Source of the DNA: Thermasporomyces sp040195635
GTDB taxonomy: Bacteria; Actinomycetota; Actinomycetes; Propionibacteriales; Actinopolymorphaceae
DNA length: 64,000 nucleotides
Assembly: GCF_040195635.1 (NCBI RefSeq)
Contig: NZ_JBEFTX010000023.1
Location: 1 to 64,000, forward strand
Direction: 5' to 3'
In this document: positions 25,411 through 33,721 of the stretch, piece by piece
Layout: each line of letters opens with the position of its first letter
Numbering within the stretch: position 1 is the stretch's first letter
Program-made: the position numbers and the translations under genes
The notes under the pieces: generated by a model
What the model was told of the DNA's origin: nothing
Seen by the model: the letters and a program-made list of their open reading frames with translations, nothing else
Database searches by the model: none

Positions 25411-26367
25411 GTGAGTATCCAGCTCGTGGCGGAGCGCGCGATCGAGGTCCAGGATGTGGTCCGGCGCAAGGCGGCCCACCTCGGCAAGCCGGGTGAGCGG
25501 TGGCTGACGGAGTTGCCGGAGCTCATCGCCCACCTCGAACGCCGGTGGGGAATCACCGTGGGTCCGGCGCTTGCCGGCGGGACCGCGTCGTACGTCGCGC
25601 GGGTGCGCACCGCAGACGACCGCGCCGCCGTGCTCAAGCTCGCCGTCCCCGAGCACGACGTCACCAGCCAGGTTCGGACGATCGAGGACGCGGCGGGCAG
25701 GGGCTACGTTGAACTCCTCGCCCACGATGTCGACCGTCACGCGATGCTGCTGGAGGCCCTCGGTCCGTCCATGGACCAGTCCGACCTGCCACCGGAACGC
25801 CAGATCGAGACGCTGTGCGCGACGCTGCGCCAGGCGTGGAAGGTGCGAAAGCCGCCCGGCCTCACGGTCACGCCGGCCGAGGAGAAGGCGCGCGGGCTTG
25901 CCGACCTCGTCGAGCGGTTGTGGGAACGTCTCAACCGCCCTTGTCCGGAACGCGTCGTGGCGCGCGCACTGGAGTACGCCGAGCGCCGCGCCGCCGCGTT
26001 CGATCTCGACCGGTGTGTGATCGTCCACGGTGATCCTCATCCCGCCAACGCCCTACGAGTGCTGGCGGATCGGGCCGGGGCGGTGTCGGGGTTCGTCTTC
26101 GTGGACCCGGACGGGTTCCTCGCCGACCCGGCGTACGACCTCGGTGTCGTCCTTCGGGACTGGTGCCCGCAACTGCTCGCGGCGGATGACGCGCCCCGCC
26201 TCGCCCGCCGCTACTGCCGGCATCTCTCCGCCGCCACGGGGGTCGACGAGACCGCGATCTGGGAGTGGGGCTTCCTCGAACGCGTGTCGACGGGCCTTTA
26301 CACGCTCAACTTCGGTGCCGAGGAACTCTCCCGCCCCTTCCTCGACACGGCCGAACTGTTGGCTTGA
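25411..26367 (+). CDS. Aminoglycoside/hydroxyurea phosphotransferase-like kinase
   Basis: 318 aa from GTG 25411 (no ATG fits). APH(6)/StrB-type small-molecule kinase fold: nucleotide-binding lobe around GTASYVARVRTADDRAAVLK, catalytic HxDxxxxN in CVIVHGDPHPANALRV, and Mg-binding FVDPDGFLADPAYDLGV. The family phosphorylates aminoglycosides, hydroxyurea or metabolites; many chromosomal members do not confer resistance. It diverges from GtrA and converges on folE. The start is uncertain by a few codons. Confidence 0.82.
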   Translation: MSIQLVAERAIEVQDVVRRKAAHLGKPGERWLTELPELIAHLERRWGITVGPALAGGTASYVARVRTADDRAAVLKLAVPEHDVTSQVRTIEDAAGRGYVELLAHDVDRHAMLLEALGPSMDQSDLPPERQIETLCATLRQAWKVRKPPGLTVTPAEEKARGLADLVERLWERLNRPCPERVVARALEYAERRAAAFDLDRCVIVHGDPHPANALRVLADRAGAVSGFVFVDPDGFLADPAYDLGVVLRDWCPQLLAADDAPRLARRYCRHLSAATGVDETAIWEWGFLERVSTGLYTLNFGAEELSRPFLDTAELLA

Positions 26368-26395
26368 TGCCGCCGGCGCCCGTGGCCGGTGCGTT

Positions 26396-26989
26396 CTAGC
26401 TCTGGTGCGTGCCAGCCAGCGCGAGGAACTCGCTGCGGGAGCGGTTGTCGTCACGCAGGACGCCCAGCAACGTCGAGGTGATGGTTTTCGAGCCGACCGC
26501 CTGGACGCCGCGTAGCGTCATGCACAGGTGTTCGGCCTCGATGACGACGCCGACGCCCTTGGGCGAGAGCTCGGTCGCCAGCCAGTCGGCGACCTGCTTT
26601 GTCAGGCGTTCCTGCACCTGCGCGCCATGGGCGAAGAGCTCGACCACGCGGGCAAGTTTCGACAGCCCGAGGATGCGGTCGCCGGGAAGGTAGCCGACGT
26701 GCGCGACCCCGACGAACGGCAGCAGGTGGTGTTCGCAGACCGACTTGATCGGGATGTCGCGGGCCAGCACCAACTCGTCGTACCCCTCGTCGTTCGGGAA
26801 CGTCGTGAGGTCGAACTCGCGCGGGGTGAGGAGCTCGGCATAAGCGCGGGCCATCCGGCGCGGCGTGTCACGGACTCCTTCGGAGTCCAGCGGCATGCCG
26901 AGCGCTTCGAGGAACGCCCGGGCCGCCCGCTCGGCGGCGTCGATGTCACGTCCGGTGTTTTCGCGGACGACTCGCAATGGCGCTGTCAC
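26396..26989 (-). CDS. folE: GTP cyclohydrolase I
   Basis: 197 aa from GTG 26989, which fits the usual 190-200 residues; in-frame ATGs at 27055 and 27112 would add a His/Pro-rich tail not found in the family. It converts GTP to dihydroneopterin triphosphate, the first step of folate synthesis. Conserved: SVCEHHLLPFVGVAHVGY with zinc ligands, LSKLARVVELFA, VQERLT, EHLCMTLRGVQ and the closing SRSEFLAL. Divergent from the HTH regulator gene. No other folate genes lie nearby, unusual since actinobacterial folE often sits by ftsH/folP. Confidence 0.93.
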   Translation of the reverse strand: MTAPLRVVRENTGRDIDAAERAARAFLEALGMPLDSEGVRDTPRRMARAYAELLTPREFDLTTFPNDEGYDELVLARDIPIKSVCEHHLLPFVGVAHVGYLPGDRILGLSKLARVVELFAHGAQVQERLTKQVADWLATELSPKGVGVVIEAEHLCMTLRGVQAVGSKTITSTLLGVLRDDNRSRSEFLALAGTHQS

Positions 26990-27098
26990 GGCGATCCCTA
27001 CGCAACTCTCGGTCGGCGGTGGTGGTCGTGGTTGGTGGTGGTGGCCGGGGTCCATCGTGCCCTGGCGAGGGAAGAATTTCAATAATGACTGTTGGTGA

Positions 27099-27104
27099 TA
27101 ATCT
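27099..27104 (+). promoter_or_regulatory. Probable -10 box of a leaderless regulator transcript
   Basis: TAATCT ends 6 nt before ATG 27111 in a locally AT-rich stretch (AATTTCAATAATGACTG). TTCAAT about 15-16 nt upstream could serve as a poor -35. No Shine-Dalgarno sequence. Confidence 0.5.
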
Positions 27105-27110
27105 GCTGAC

Positions 27111-27860
27111 ATGGCCGGCCTCGATGACCGTACGTGGCTCGCCGTGGCGACGTTGGTCGACCACGGCCGGCGCGCGCTCTATGACTACGTCCGCGGCCAG
27201 GACCATCCGGTGACCCGCGACGAGGCGGCCGGCGCCACGTCGATGTCGCACAACCTGGTCGCCTTCCACCTCGACAAGCTGGTGGACGCCGGGCTGCTGC
27301 GGGCACGGTACGAAGCGCCCGCCGGGCAGCCGCGCGGCCGGGGACGGGCACCCAAGGTGTACGAAGCCACCAGCCAGGGTGTCGCGCTCACGATCCCCGA
27401 ACGCAGGTACGCGCTGGTCGGCGAGATCCTCGCCACCGCCGTCGCGGAGGCTCCCACGGACGCTCGGACGGCTGCGCTGCAGGGCGCGTACGAACGCGGG
27501 GAACAACTCGGCAGCCTCGTTCGCGGGCAGACCCCCAGACGCGACTCAGCCGACGGACCGCTGGAGCAGGTCGTCGCGTTGCTCGCCGAGCTGGGCTTCG
27601 AGCCGGCCGTCACCCCTGCGGAGGATCCCGACTCGACCGGGCGCCTTTCCGTCCGCAACTGCCCGTTCCACGCACTCGCGCAGCGCCAGCCGGAGCTGGT
27701 CTGCAACCTCAATGTCGCGTTCGTCCGCGGTCTGCTCTCCGGGTTGGGGACCCGCGGCCTCGTCGTCGATCTCGCACCCCGTCCTGGGCACTGCTGCGTC
27801 GAGGTCCGCGGGGAGTGTCGCGCTGAGCCGGCGGCAACCCGTGGGCATCGCATGGGTTAG
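27111..27860 (+). CDS. HTH transcriptional regulator with a Cys-rich C-terminal domain (SufR/Fe-S-like)
   Basis: 249 aa. N-terminal ArsR/DeoR-like winged helix: GRRALYDYVRGQDHPVTRDE, MSHNLVAFHLDKLVDAGLL and a wing RGRAPKVYEATSQG. The C-terminal half has NCPFHALAQRQPELVCNLN, FVRGLLSGLG and GHCCVEVRGEC. This layout (a CX12-13C pair plus later Cys) matches SufR-type regulators that hold an Fe-S cluster; a nitrogen/redox or iron role is inference. It is divergent from folE and ends 10 bp before purK. Probably leaderless. Confidence 0.75.
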   Translation: MAGLDDRTWLAVATLVDHGRRALYDYVRGQDHPVTRDEAAGATSMSHNLVAFHLDKLVDAGLLRARYEAPAGQPRGRGRAPKVYEATSQGVALTIPERRYALVGEILATAVAEAPTDARTAALQGAYERGEQLGSLVRGQTPRRDSADGPLEQVVALLAELGFEPAVTPAEDPDSTGRLSVRNCPFHALAQRQPELVCNLNVAFVRGLLSGLGTRGLVVDLAPRPGHCCVEVRGECRAEPAATRGHRMG

Positions 27861-27863
27861 CCT
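27858..27863 (+). promoter_or_regulatory. Probable -10 box of a leaderless purK transcript
   Basis: TAGCCT overlaps the stop codon of the HTH regulator gene and ends 7 nt before the purK GTG at 27871, with no ribosome-binding site in between. Confidence 0.45.
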
Positions 27864-27870
27864 CCGGTGC

Positions 27871-29028
27871 GTGTCCAAGCTCGTCGGCGTACCCACGGTC
27901 GGCATGATCGGGGGCGGGCAGCTCGCCCGCATGACCCACCAGGCGGGAATCGCCCTGGGTGTCAACTTCCGCTTGCTCGCCGAAGGCCAGGATGTCTCCG
28001 CGGCGCAGGTCGTCCGTGATGTGCAGGTAGGTGACTATCGCGACCTCCGGACGCTTCGGACGTTCGTCGCGGGGTGTGACGTGGTGACGTTCGACCACGA
28101 GCACGTGCCGACCGAGCACCTGCATCGGCTCGAAGCGGACGGCGTCGTGTGCCGGCCCGGGCCGGACGCCCTCGTCTACGCCCAAGACAAGGGCGCGATG
28201 CGCGACCGTCTCACCGCGCTCGGCCTACCGTGCCCGCGCTACCGCGCGGTCAGGAACCAGGACGACCTCGACGTGGTGGCCAAGGCCCTCGGCGGCTGGC
28301 CGGTGGTCCTCAAGACCGCACGTGGAGGGTACGACGGCAAGGGTGTGTGGGTCATCGACAACGCCTACGCCGGCGACATCGGAGAGATCTTCGCCGCCGG
28401 TCAGCCCTTGATCGCCGAAGAGCGGGTCGACTTCGCCCGGGAGCTGTCCGCCGTGGTGGCCAGGTCGCCGTCCGGACAGGCCATCGCGTACCCCATCGTC
28501 GAATCCGTCCAACGCGGCGGGGTTTGCTACGAGGTGATCGCCCCCGCGCCCGGACTGCCGGAGGACCGTGCAGTCGAGGCGCAGCGCATTGCGCTCCGGA
28601 TCGCCGGTGAACTGGGTGTCGTGGGCATCCTCGCGGTGGAGCTGTTCGAGACCCGCGACGGTCGCGTCCTCGTCAACGAACTGGCGATGCGCCCCCACAA
28701 CACCGGGCACTGGAGTATCGACGGCGCGGTCACCAGCCAGTTCGAGAATCACCTGCGCGCCATCCTCGACCTGCCGCTCGGCTCGCCTCGGCCGCGGGCA
28801 CCTTGGACCGTGATGGTCAACATCCTGGGCGGTCCGTACGCCGACATGCACAAGGGTTTCCTGCACTGCCAGGCACGCGATCCCGACCTGCGCATCCACC
28901 TGTACGGCAAGGAGGTCCGGCCTGGGCGCAAGGTCGGGCACGTCACCGCCTACGGCGCCGACCTCGACGACGTCCGCGCACGTGCCCGGCACGCCGCGGC
29001 CTACCTCACGGGAGAGATCGATGAGTGA
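27871..29028 (+). CDS. purK: N5-carboxyaminoimidazole ribonucleotide synthase
   Basis: 385 aa ATP-grasp enzyme of purine synthesis: AIR + ATP + bicarbonate to N5-CAIR. Seen: TVGMIGGGQLARMTHQAG, VVLKTARGGYDGKGVWV, the ATP-grasp metal site VELFETRDGRVLVNELAMRP and HNTGHWSIDGAVTSQFE. GTG 27871 gives the standard N-terminus. It overlaps purE by 8 nt. Matches Rv3276c in the conserved block. Confidence 0.96.
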   Translation: MSKLVGVPTVGMIGGGQLARMTHQAGIALGVNFRLLAEGQDVSAAQVVRDVQVGDYRDLRTLRTFVAGCDVVTFDHEHVPTEHLHRLEADGVVCRPGPDALVYAQDKGAMRDRLTALGLPCPRYRAVRNQDDLDVVAKALGGWPVVLKTARGGYDGKGVWVIDNAYAGDIGEIFAAGQPLIAEERVDFARELSAVVARSPSGQAIAYPIVESVQRGGVCYEVIAPAPGLPEDRAVEAQRIALRIAGELGVVGILAVELFETRDGRVLVNELAMRPHNTGHWSIDGAVTSQFENHLRAILDLPLGSPRPRAPWTVMVNILGGPYADMHKGFLHCQARDPDLRIHLYGKEVRPGRKVGHVTAYGADLDDVRARARHAAAYLTGEIDE

Positions 29029-29560
29029 CGGTACGACCGGAGCAGCGGAGGCTGCCGTCGTCGGCATCGCGATGGGCTCGGACTCCGACTGGCCGACGAT
29101 GCAGGCTGCGGCGAAGGTCCTGGACGAGTTCGACGTGGCGTACGAAGTACGCGTCGTCTCGGCACACCGGATGGCGAAGGCGATGCTCGACTACGGCGAG
29201 ACCGCGGCGTCGCGTGGGCTCCAGGTGCTCATCGCCGGCGCCGGTGGCGCCGCCGCTCTGCCCGGCATGCTGGCGAGCGTGACGCCGCTGCCGGTGATCG
29301 GCGTACCCGTGGCACTCCAGCATCTCGACGGCCTCGACTCGCTGCTGTCGATCGTGCAGATGCCGGCCGGGGTCCCGGTCGCGACCGTGGCGGTCGGCAA
29401 CGCCCGCAACGCCGGGCTGCTCGCGGTCCGGATCCTGGGGGCGAGCGACGTCGCCTTGCGCGACCGGATGGCCGGCTTCCAGCGCGACCTCGAGGCACAG
29501 GCCCGGGCCAAGGGCGAGACGCTCGCCGCCAAGCGTGGCCGGCGGGTCGGCTTCGGTTGA
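29021..29560 (+). CDS. purE: N5-carboxyaminoimidazole ribonucleotide mutase
   Basis: 179 aa class I PurE, which converts N5-CAIR to CAIR. GIAMGSDSDWPTMQ, VVSAHRMAKAML, IAGAGGAAALPGMLAS and PVALQHLDGLDSLLSIVQMP are all conserved. ATG 29021 lies inside the end of purK, with GGAGAG just upstream, so translation is coupled. Together with purK it makes the two-step bacterial route to CAIR. Confidence 0.96.
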   Translation: MSDGTTGAAEAAVVGIAMGSDSDWPTMQAAAKVLDEFDVAYEVRVVSAHRMAKAMLDYGETAASRGLQVLIAGAGGAAALPGMLASVTPLPVIGVPVALQHLDGLDSLLSIVQMPAGVPVATVAVGNARNAGLLAVRILGASDVALRDRMAGFQRDLEAQARAKGETLAAKRGRRVGFG

Positions 29561-29590
29561 TCAGCGGTGAACAGAGGTGATCGGGTCTGA

Positions 29591-30016
29591 TCACGTCCAG
29601 CCGCGGAGCTTCTCCGGTGTGATGCGGATGGTGACGGAGTAGGTGTCGGCGAACTCGTCGTACGTCACGCCGAGGCGTTCGAGGTGGTCGGCGTACTTCG
29701 GCACGAACGCCTCCCGCTCGGCGTCGCTGGGTCCGGCCGGGTCGATGCGCGCCGTACCGTTCACGATCACGATGTTGCCGCCCTGACCGTCGCTGTCCAG
29801 GTGGAGCGCGACGCGCGGGTTGGCGGCGATGTTGCTCAGCTTCGGCTTGTCCGGCTGGCTGGAGAGGACGAGCTCCCGGCCGTTCCAGAGGAACCAGACC
29901 GGTGTCGGATGAGGCATTCCGTCCGGGCTCACCGTGACGAGCCAGGCCAGCGTGTCGTGATCGAGGCGCTTCTCGACGTGGGAGCCGAACTCGGTCGACG
30001 TGTCAAGAGTCAGCAT
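29591..30016 (-). CDS. F420-dependent PPOX-class oxidoreductase (TIGR03667-like)
   Basis: 141 aa split-barrel flavin/F420-binding protein: TLAWLVTVSPDGMPHPTPVW, LVLSSQPDKPKLSNIAANP and VALHLDSDGQGGNIVIVNG. Such proteins bind F420 and act in reductive detoxification or secondary metabolism; the exact substrate is unknown. The F420 synthesis genes fbiA/fbiB at 61-63 kb show the cofactor is made. Converges on purE. Confidence 0.85.
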   Translation of the reverse strand: MLTLDTSTEFGSHVEKRLDHDTLAWLVTVSPDGMPHPTPVWFLWNGRELVLSSQPDKPKLSNIAANPRVALHLDSDGQGGNIVIVNGTARIDPAGPSDAEREAFVPKYADHLERLGVTYDEFADTYSVTIRITPEKLRGWT

Positions 30017-30065
30017 GGTGGTTCCCCCTGGATGTGTGGCTGGTCGACCGCGCCGTTCGTTCGGG

Positions 30066-30488
30066 TCACTCGCGTCCGAAGTGGCGCGGCCATTCGATTG
30101 CCGGGCACCGATCCATCACCATCGCCAGGCCGGCGTCGGTCGTCTCGGCGAACGCGTCGGGATCGATCACGCCGAGCTGGAACCACACCGCCTTCGCACC
30201 GGCCTCGACGGCCTGCTTCGCGATCGGGCCGGCGAGTTCGGAACGTACGAAGACGTCGACACAGTCGATCCCGAACGGTACGTCGGCAAGGCTTGCGTAC
30301 CCCTGCTCGCCGTGGACGGTCGGCGCCGACGGATGGATGGGGACGATCCGCTTCCCGCGTTCCTGAAGGAACCTCGCCACGGAGTACGCGGCCCGGTCGG
30401 TGTTGGTCGAAAGCCCCACAACCGCCCAGGTCTGGCATCCGGTAAGGATCCGGCGGATGACGTCAGGGTCGCCCCAGGATCGGCTCAT
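30066..30488 (-). CDS. CoA-binding domain protein (YccU-like)
   Basis: 140 aa Rossmann-like CoA-binding protein: TWAVVGLSTNTDRAAYSVAR, LQERGKRIVPIHPSAP, and DCVDVFVRSELAGPIAKQAV with AKAVWFQLGV. Function of the family is unclear. It lies 50 bp before the PPOX gene in the same direction and may be co-transcribed. Confidence 0.88.
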   Translation of the reverse strand: MSRSWGDPDVIRRILTGCQTWAVVGLSTNTDRAAYSVARFLQERGKRIVPIHPSAPTVHGEQGYASLADVPFGIDCVDVFVRSELAGPIAKQAVEAGAKAVWFQLGVIDPDAFAETTDAGLAMVMDRCPAIEWPRHFGRE

Positions 30489-30581
30489 GTCCTCGATCCT
30501 GCGTCCAGCTCTGGTCTTGTGCCAACAATCCGCGACCTCGCGGGGCTTCTACCGCTCACCATTCCCGCCAGGACCCTGTCC

Positions 30582-30611
30582 CCGTGATCATGATCACGAT
30601 CATGATCACCG
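30582..30611. repeat. Palindromic intergenic element, copy B (arm only)
   Basis: CCGTGATCATGATCACGATC followed by ATGATCACCG: the long GATCATGATC arm shared with copies A, C and D, without their AT-richer core and second arm. It lies between the CoA-binding protein and UDP-sugar dehydrogenase genes. Confidence 0.65.
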
Positions 30612-30674
30612 AGCGGTGAGGCCCGGGAGGAGGGGAGGGAAGGGCCGGTGGGGGCGGGATGTGGCGGCGGGACC

Positions 30675-31997
30675 CTAGGGGCGACCGAGGCCGCGGTAGG
30701 TCCAGCCGGCTCCTCGCCAGGTCTCCCGGTCGAGGCAGTTCTGCCCGTCGAGGACCTTCCTGTCGGCGACGACCTGCGACAACACCGCCGGGTCGAGCTC
30801 GCGGAACTCCTGCCAGGCGGTGAGGTGCAGGACCAGGTGCGCGCCCCGGCACGCCTCCATCACCGAACTGGCGTAGCGCAACGTCGGGAACGACCGGCGC
30901 GCGTTGTCCATCGCCTTCGGGTCGTAGACGCTGACCAGCGCGCCGTGCAGGTGGATCCGGCCAGCGACGTTCAGCGCGGGGGAGTCACGGATGTCGTCGG
31001 TGTTGGCCTTGAACGCCGCGCCGAGCACGGCGACCTTCTTGCCGATCCACTGGTTGTCGAGGATCTCCGCGGCGACGTCGACGACCTTCTGCCGCCGCCG
31101 TAGGTTGATCGCGTCGACCTCCCGCAGGAACGTCAACGCCTCCTCGGCACCCAGCTCACCCGCGCGGGCCATGAACGCCCGCAGGTCCTTGGGCAGGCAG
31201 CCTCCGCCGTAACCGAGGCCGGCGTCGAGGAACTTCCGTCCGATCCGGTCGTCGTAGCCGAGCGCGTCGGCAAGCACTGTGACGTCACCGCCGGAGACGT
31301 CGCACAGCTCGGCCATCGTGTTGATGTAGGAGATCTTGGTCGCGAGGAACGCGTTCGCCGCCGCCTTGACCAACTCGGCCGTGGCGTAGTCGGACACCAC
31401 CACCGGGGTCCCCGCCTCGATCTGTGCCGCGAAGACGTCACGCAGCATCTTCTCCGTCCGCTCGGTACGTACGCCGAAGACCAGACGGTTGGGCCGAAGC
31501 GTGTCCTCGACGGCAAGTCCCTCGCGGGTGAACTCCGGGCTGAAGGCCAGCTCCACATCCCCTTGGTCACCCACCAGGCCCGCGACCCCCTCGGCGAGGC
31601 GTCCGGTCGTCCCCACCGGCACCGTGGACTTGATCACGATGAGCGCCGACCGAGTGAGCCGCGGCACCAGGTCGCTGAGGATGACCCGATCGACATAGGA
31701 CATGTCGGCGGCGTACTCGCCGTCTCGCTGCGGAGTGCCGACGCAGACGAAGTGGACGTCGCCGAACTCCGCCGCTTCGTCGAAGGAGGTGGTGAAGCGC
31801 AGCCGGCCAGACTCCACGTGCTTGCGCAGCAGGGGCTCGAGCTCGGGCTCGAAGAACGGCACCTGTCCTTCTGACAGGGCAGCGACTTTGGCCGGGTCGA
31901 CATCGACACCCAGCACCTCGAAGCCCAGCTCGGCCAGACACGCCGCGTGGGTCGCGCCGAGGTAACCGGTACCGAGGACGGTGATGCGGTAGGTCAC
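30675..31997 (-). CDS. UDP-glucose/GDP-mannose 6-dehydrogenase family protein
   Basis: 440 aa. Oxidises a nucleotide sugar to its uronic acid. N-terminal NAD domain YRITVLGTGYLGATHAACLA, substrate region YINTMAELCDVSGGDV, catalytic Cys in GLGYGGGCLPKDLRAF, and C-terminal GAAFKANTDDIRDSPAL. GTG 31997 starts directly at the Rossmann strand; upstream open sequence reads as noise. UDP-glucose is the likeliest substrate and the product UDP-glucuronate would feed envelope glycopolymers, in line with the cluster at 37-48 kb. Confidence 0.92.
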   Translation of the reverse strand: MTYRITVLGTGYLGATHAACLAELGFEVLGVDVDPAKVAALSEGQVPFFEPELEPLLRKHVESGRLRFTTSFDEAAEFGDVHFVCVGTPQRDGEYAADMSYVDRVILSDLVPRLTRSALIVIKSTVPVGTTGRLAEGVAGLVGDQGDVELAFSPEFTREGLAVEDTLRPNRLVFGVRTERTEKMLRDVFAAQIEAGTPVVVSDYATAELVKAAANAFLATKISYINTMAELCDVSGGDVTVLADALGYDDRIGRKFLDAGLGYGGGCLPKDLRAFMARAGELGAEEALTFLREVDAINLRRRQKVVDVAAEILDNQWIGKKVAVLGAAFKANTDDIRDSPALNVAGRIHLHGALVSVYDPKAMDNARRSFPTLRYASSVMEACRGAHLVLHLTAWQEFRELDPAVLSQVVADRKVLDGQNCLDRETWRGAGWTYRGLGRP

Positions 31998-32250
31998 GGG
32001 CTCAAGCCTCCAGCAGGTCCGCGGACGCGATGCGATCGTCAGGGCAGCGGCCGCGCTCTCGAATGGCGGTGCAAGGGGCACATGTGGGGCGTTGGCCCCG
32101 CCGACCGGCAGGCTACCGCACGAGTGCGTCAAGCGTCCCGCTGCTCGGCGTGATCGGTTGGTGGCACTGTGGTGACAACTCGGTAACGTGCGCGCGACCA
32201 TGGGATGGCCGACGGCCGGCACAACGCCGACCGCGCAAGTTACCTCGAAG

Positions 32251-32256
32251 TAGTAT
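32251..32256 (+). promoter_or_regulatory. Possible -10 box of the acyl-CoA dehydrogenase gene
   Basis: TAGTAT lies in the AT-richest part of the 296-bp divergent gap, about 37 bp before the GTG start, which has its own AGGAGG site. No convincing -35 or operator was found elsewhere in this gap. Confidence 0.35.
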
Positions 32257-32293
32257 TCGGCGGAACGCGGACGTCCCATCAGGAGGTAGTCCC

Positions 32294-33481
32294 GTGAACG
32301 ACACCCCACTGTTCGCCGTCACCCCGGAGCACGAGGCGATCCGCGAAGCCTGCCGGGCGTTGTGCCGCGACAAGGTTGCTCCGCACGCAGCCGAGGTCGA
32401 CCGGGAGGCCGCGTTTCCGGCGGCTGCGTACGACGCGCTGCGGGCCGCTGACTTCCACGCCCCGCACATCCCCGAGGACTACGACGGAGCTGGCGCCGAC
32501 GCCCTCGCCACCGCCATCGTCATCGAGGAAGTGGCGGCGGCCTGCGCGTCCAGCTCGCTCATCCCGGCGGTCAACAAGCTCGGCACGATGCCGTTGCTGC
32601 TCGCCGGCTCCGAGCCGCTCAAGCGGCGCTACCTCCCACCGGTGGCCCGGGGCGACGCCATGTTCTCGTACTGCCTGTCCGAGCCCGACGCCGGAAGCGA
32701 CGCCGGCGCGATGAAGACCCGCGCCCGTGGAGACGGGGACGGCTGGGTGTTGAACGGCGTCAAACGTTGGATCACGGGTGCCGGAGTGTCGGACTACTAC
32801 ACGGTGTTCGCCGTCACCGATCCGCCGGCGGGGGAGGGGAGCGGTGGTACGACGTCCGCGGAGGCGACGCGCGCGCCGATCTCCGCGTTCGTCGTCGAGA
32901 AGTCCGACCCAGGGGTGAGCTTCGGCGCCCCGGAGAAGAAGCTCGGCATCAAGGGCTCACCGACCTGCGAGGTCTACTTCGACGACGTACGCCTCCCCGC
33001 GGACCGTCTCATCGGCACCGAGGGGGAGGGCTTCAGGCTAGCGCTGCGTACCCTCGACCACACGCGGGTGACGATCGCGGCGCAGGCCATCGGCATCGCG
33101 CAGGGTGCGCTCGACTACGCGATCGGCTACGTGAAGGAACGCCGGCAGTTCGGCCGCCCCGTCGCCGACTTCCAGGGCGTGCAGTTCATGCTCGCCGACA
33201 TGGCCATGAAGCTCGAGGCCGCCCGGCAGCTCACCTACGCCGCTGCCGCCCGCAGTGAGCGCTCCGACACGGACCTGGCGTACTTCGGCGCCGCCGCCAA
33301 GTGCTTCGCCTCCGACGTCGCGATGGAGGTCACGACAGACGCGGTACAGCTGCTCGGCGGCTACGGCTACGTCCAGGACTATCCCGTCGAACGCATGATG
33401 CGCGACGCCAAGATCACCCAGATCTACGAGGGTACGAACCAGATCCAGCGCGTCGTCCTCGCCCGGCACCTGCTGAAGTGA
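32294..33481 (+). CDS. Acyl-CoA dehydrogenase (FadE25-like)
   Basis: 395 aa. GTG 32294 has AGGAGG 7 nt upstream. Motifs: FSYCLSEPDAGSDAGAMKT, WVLNGVKRWITGAG (flavin), FDDVRLPADRLIG, YVKERRQFGRPVADFQ, and the C-terminal TQIYEGTNQIQRVVLARHLL with the catalytic Glu. Position beside purE-purK matches fadE25 (Rv3274c). Substrate is probably a short or branched acyl-CoA; together with the HMG-CoA lyase pair it could serve leucine breakdown as isovaleryl-CoA dehydrogenase, but that is inference. Confidence 0.93.
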   Translation: MNDTPLFAVTPEHEAIREACRALCRDKVAPHAAEVDREAAFPAAAYDALRAADFHAPHIPEDYDGAGADALATAIVIEEVAAACASSSLIPAVNKLGTMPLLLAGSEPLKRRYLPPVARGDAMFSYCLSEPDAGSDAGAMKTRARGDGDGWVLNGVKRWITGAGVSDYYTVFAVTDPPAGEGSGGTTSAEATRAPISAFVVEKSDPGVSFGAPEKKLGIKGSPTCEVYFDDVRLPADRLIGTEGEGFRLALRTLDHTRVTIAAQAIGIAQGALDYAIGYVKERRQFGRPVADFQGVQFMLADMAMKLEAARQLTYAAAARSERSDTDLAYFGAAAKCFASDVAMEVTTDAVQLLGGYGYVQDYPVERMMRDAKITQIYEGTNQIQRVVLARHLLK

Positions 33482-33527
33482 CCGCACATGCCGGCGCAGA
33501 CGCGATCGACGCCTTCAAGACATAGGC

Positions 33528-33586
33528 CGGGCCCGTTGCCTTCCGCGGTGGCACGGGGGGACCACCGGCAAGGATCAACGGGCCCG
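33528..33586. terminator. Long hairpin between convergent genes
   Basis: CGGGCCCGTTG (33528-33538) pairs with CAACGGGCCCG (33576-33586), and inside these CCTT and GGTGG pair with AAGG and CCACC. The result is a long interrupted stem located after the acyl-CoA dehydrogenase and before the convergent phosphotriesterase gene, so it probably ends both transcripts. Confidence 0.65.
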
Positions 33587-33721
33587 ACAGGGTGGGTAAC
33601 GCTCGACGGCGATCAACGGTTACATCGGCGACCGCTCATGGACACGTATTCGCGTTACCGTTGCGTGACCTCTTTGCCGGCCGTTAGAGGGGCCGGTCGC
33701 CACGCCGATGGCGCGGCCGAC

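Noticed and set aside
33482..33721. Possible small RNA or tRNA gene in the gap after the acyl-CoA dehydrogenase
   Set aside because: The stable hairpin is best read as a terminator; no tRNA T-arm or anticodon pattern is visible.
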